Positions 5,875 to 6,883 of a DNA stretch of 6,883 nucleotides are shown piece by piece. The notes under the pieces are model-generated. The model did not search any database, was not told the DNA's origin, and was given only the letters and a program-made list of their open reading frames with translations. This stretch comes from Candidatus Rokuibacteriota bacterium (lineage in GTDB: Bacteria; Methylomirabilota; Methylomirabilia; Rokubacteriales; CSP1-6). The stretch is taken from the NCBI GenBank assembly GCA_016206385.1, contig JACQRS010000252.1:1-6883 (forward strand), in the 5' to 3' direction. The position numbers and the translations under genes were made by a program. Each line of letters starts with the position of its first letter. Positions within the stretch are counted from its first letter, which is position 1.

Positions 5875-6883
5875 TGAGGCGGCTTGTCGCCCTCTGGGCC
5901 GCGCTCTGGCTTCTCTGGAGTGGACTCTCGACAGCCGCTCCGCTGGCGCCCCTCGAGCTCCCCGCTCCCGATCTGGTGCCGCTGCTCCCGCTGGTGGCAC
6001 CGCCGCTGGACAAGCCGCCGGTGAGCGTGCCCGAACCGGCGCTTCCGGATCCGCCCGAGCCGGCTCCGCCGCTCCCATCTGCGCCCCTCCTGGTTGATCT
6101 CTCGCAGAAGCCGCTCGCTCCACTCCCCCCGCCCCGCATGCTCGCCTGCAACCCGCTCGGCACGCTCCTGGGATTGGCCTCCGAGCTTCTCGAGTGCGGC
6201 CGGGCACGCTTTCAGCGTGACGAGCTGGAAGAGGCGCGGGCCGCCCTGGAAGCGGCCGTGCGGGCGAGCAGCGACCGGTCCCTGATCCGGGAAGCCCGGT
6301 ACTGGCTCGGGCAAACGCTCCTCCGGCTCAACCGCCTGGAGGAGGCGGAGCGAACCCTCCGCCGGGTCTACCAGGACGCGCCGGCGGGCGAGGTGGGGCT
6401 CCACGCGCTCCACTTCGTCGGCTGGCTTTCGCTGCGCCTCAATGACCCCGCCCGCGCCCTCGGAAGCTTCGAGCAGGTGATCAAGCAAAGCCCTGCCGCG
6501 GAGGTGGTTCCCTACGCGAGGCACGGCCGGGCTCTGGCCCTCTACGCCCTCGAGCGCTACCCCGCCGCCCGCGAGGCCTGGCAGGCGCTCTCCGGTGAGG
6601 CGCCTTCAGCGCTGGGTCGGGAGGTGACCTTCTGGCTCGGCGAGAGCCTCGGGCGGGTCGGTGAGCATCGCGCCGCCGCGGAGCAGCTCCGACGCTTCAC
6701 CGACTCCGGGCGCCACCCGCTCCTGGAAGCCGGCATCCTCAGGCTTGGCTGGTGGGGACTGGCCGCCGGGGACCACCTCGAGAGCGTCAAGACCTTTCGG
6801 TGGCTCCTCTCGGCCTACCCCCGCGCCACCGAGGGCGCGTGGGCGCGGGTCGGGCTGGTGAGGGCGCTCCTGGCCCTCGACGA
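5874..6883 (+). CDS. Exported TPR protein with proline-rich linker, C-terminus cut off
   Basis: The 336 visible residues run off the right edge with no stop. A signal sequence MRRLVALWAALWLLWSGLST with a likely cleavage near residues 20-22 (STA|AP) opens the protein. Residues 22-88 hold about 25 prolines in 67 positions, with repeated PxPxP and PP steps, suggesting an extended linker. Two cysteines (92, 108) follow, then TPR-like hairpins at about 110-134, 137-170, 174-207, 212-244, 249-280 and 284-317; examples are ARYWLGQTLLRLNRLEEAER and FWLGESLGRVGEHRAAAEQL. The ATG at 5874 shares its A with the TGA of the preceding TPR gene, and a GGAG lies 11 bases upstream, so expression is probably by coupled translation. 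It resembles its neighbour in overall build but is not a simple duplicate because of the long linker. Function is unknown; a shared envelope complex is inference. Confidence 0.82.
   Translation, partial: MRRLVALWAALWLLWSGLSTAAPLAPLELPAPDLVPLLPLVAPPLDKPPVSVPEPALPDPPEPAPPLPSAPLLVDLSQKPLAPLPPPRMLACNPLGTLLGLASELLECGRARFQRDELEEARAALEAAVRASSDRSLIREARYWLGQTLLRLNRLEEAERTLRRVYQDAPAGEVGLHALHFVGWLSLRLNDPARALGSFEQVIKQSPAAEVVPYARHGRALALYALERYPAAREAWQALSGEAPSALGREVTFWLGESLGRVGEHRAAAEQLRRFTDSGRHPLLEAGILRLGWWGLAAGDHLESVKTFRWLLSAYPRATEGAWARVGLVRALLALD

Noticed and set aside
4396..6207. A 603-codon open frame on the minus strand opposite the TPR genes
   Set aside because: It is antisense to a protein with a clear signal peptide and TPR repeats. 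Its translation is Arg/Gly/Ala-rich low-complexity sequence with no domain, as expected from mirror frames in GC-rich DNA.
1..6883. Mobile elements, CRISPR arrays, tRNA or rRNA genes, toxin-antitoxin or defence islands
   Set aside because: No transposase, integrase, regularly spaced repeats or cloverleaf-like sequence was found on reading both strands. The only notable repeats are the operator palindromes at 4349-4383.

Overview
The window looks like a piece of chromosome from a GC-rich, double-membraned bacterium. The codons favour G or C in third position, start codons include GTG, and two genes encode Sec-exported TPR proteins. A lineage such as Methylomirabilota/Rokubacteria or a deltaproteobacterial relative would fit, but that is inference from style; no marker gene here settles it. 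There are no RNA genes, insertion sequences, CRISPR arrays or other clear mobile elements.

The left two thirds (about 1-4400) is one run of five genes on the minus strand. In transcription order they are a GntR-family regulator (4319-3315), a DinB-fold protein (3318-2809), an MFS transporter (2812-1583), a HAD-family hydrolase (1558-926) and the AAA+ ATPase RarA/MgsA (833 to beyond the left edge). The first three are locked together by 4-base stop/start overlaps (ATGA, GTGA). The HAD gene follows after 24 bases and rarA after 92. A consensus-like sigma-70 promoter (TTGACA, 17 bases, TATTGT) sits in front of the regulator. Its -10 and predicted start site lie inside a nest of inverted repeats built on TTGTCC/GGACAA, the arrangement expected of an autorepressed operon. 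The regulator carries an unusual C-terminal domain of about 190 residues that looks like a Rossmann-type ligand-binding fold, so the module reads as: sense a small molecule, then derepress a DinB-fold enzyme and an exporter or importer.

The right third (4483 to the right edge) is transcribed divergently on the plus strand. It holds two consecutive genes for exported TPR proteins that overlap by one base (TGATG). The first is a complete 463-residue protein with a classic signal peptide and about ten TPR-like hairpins. The second, cut by the window edge, has a signal sequence, a very proline-rich segment of about 67 residues and then more TPR units. They probably form a periplasmic scaffold pair of unknown function.

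The 163-base divergent region (4320-4482) holds the operator and promoter of the regulator, a GC hairpin followed by six T, and a weak candidate promoter for the TPR pair. The only other noncoding stretch of note is 834-925 in front of rarA, which contains a perfect TATAAT and a 17-codon open frame ending one base before the rarA start.
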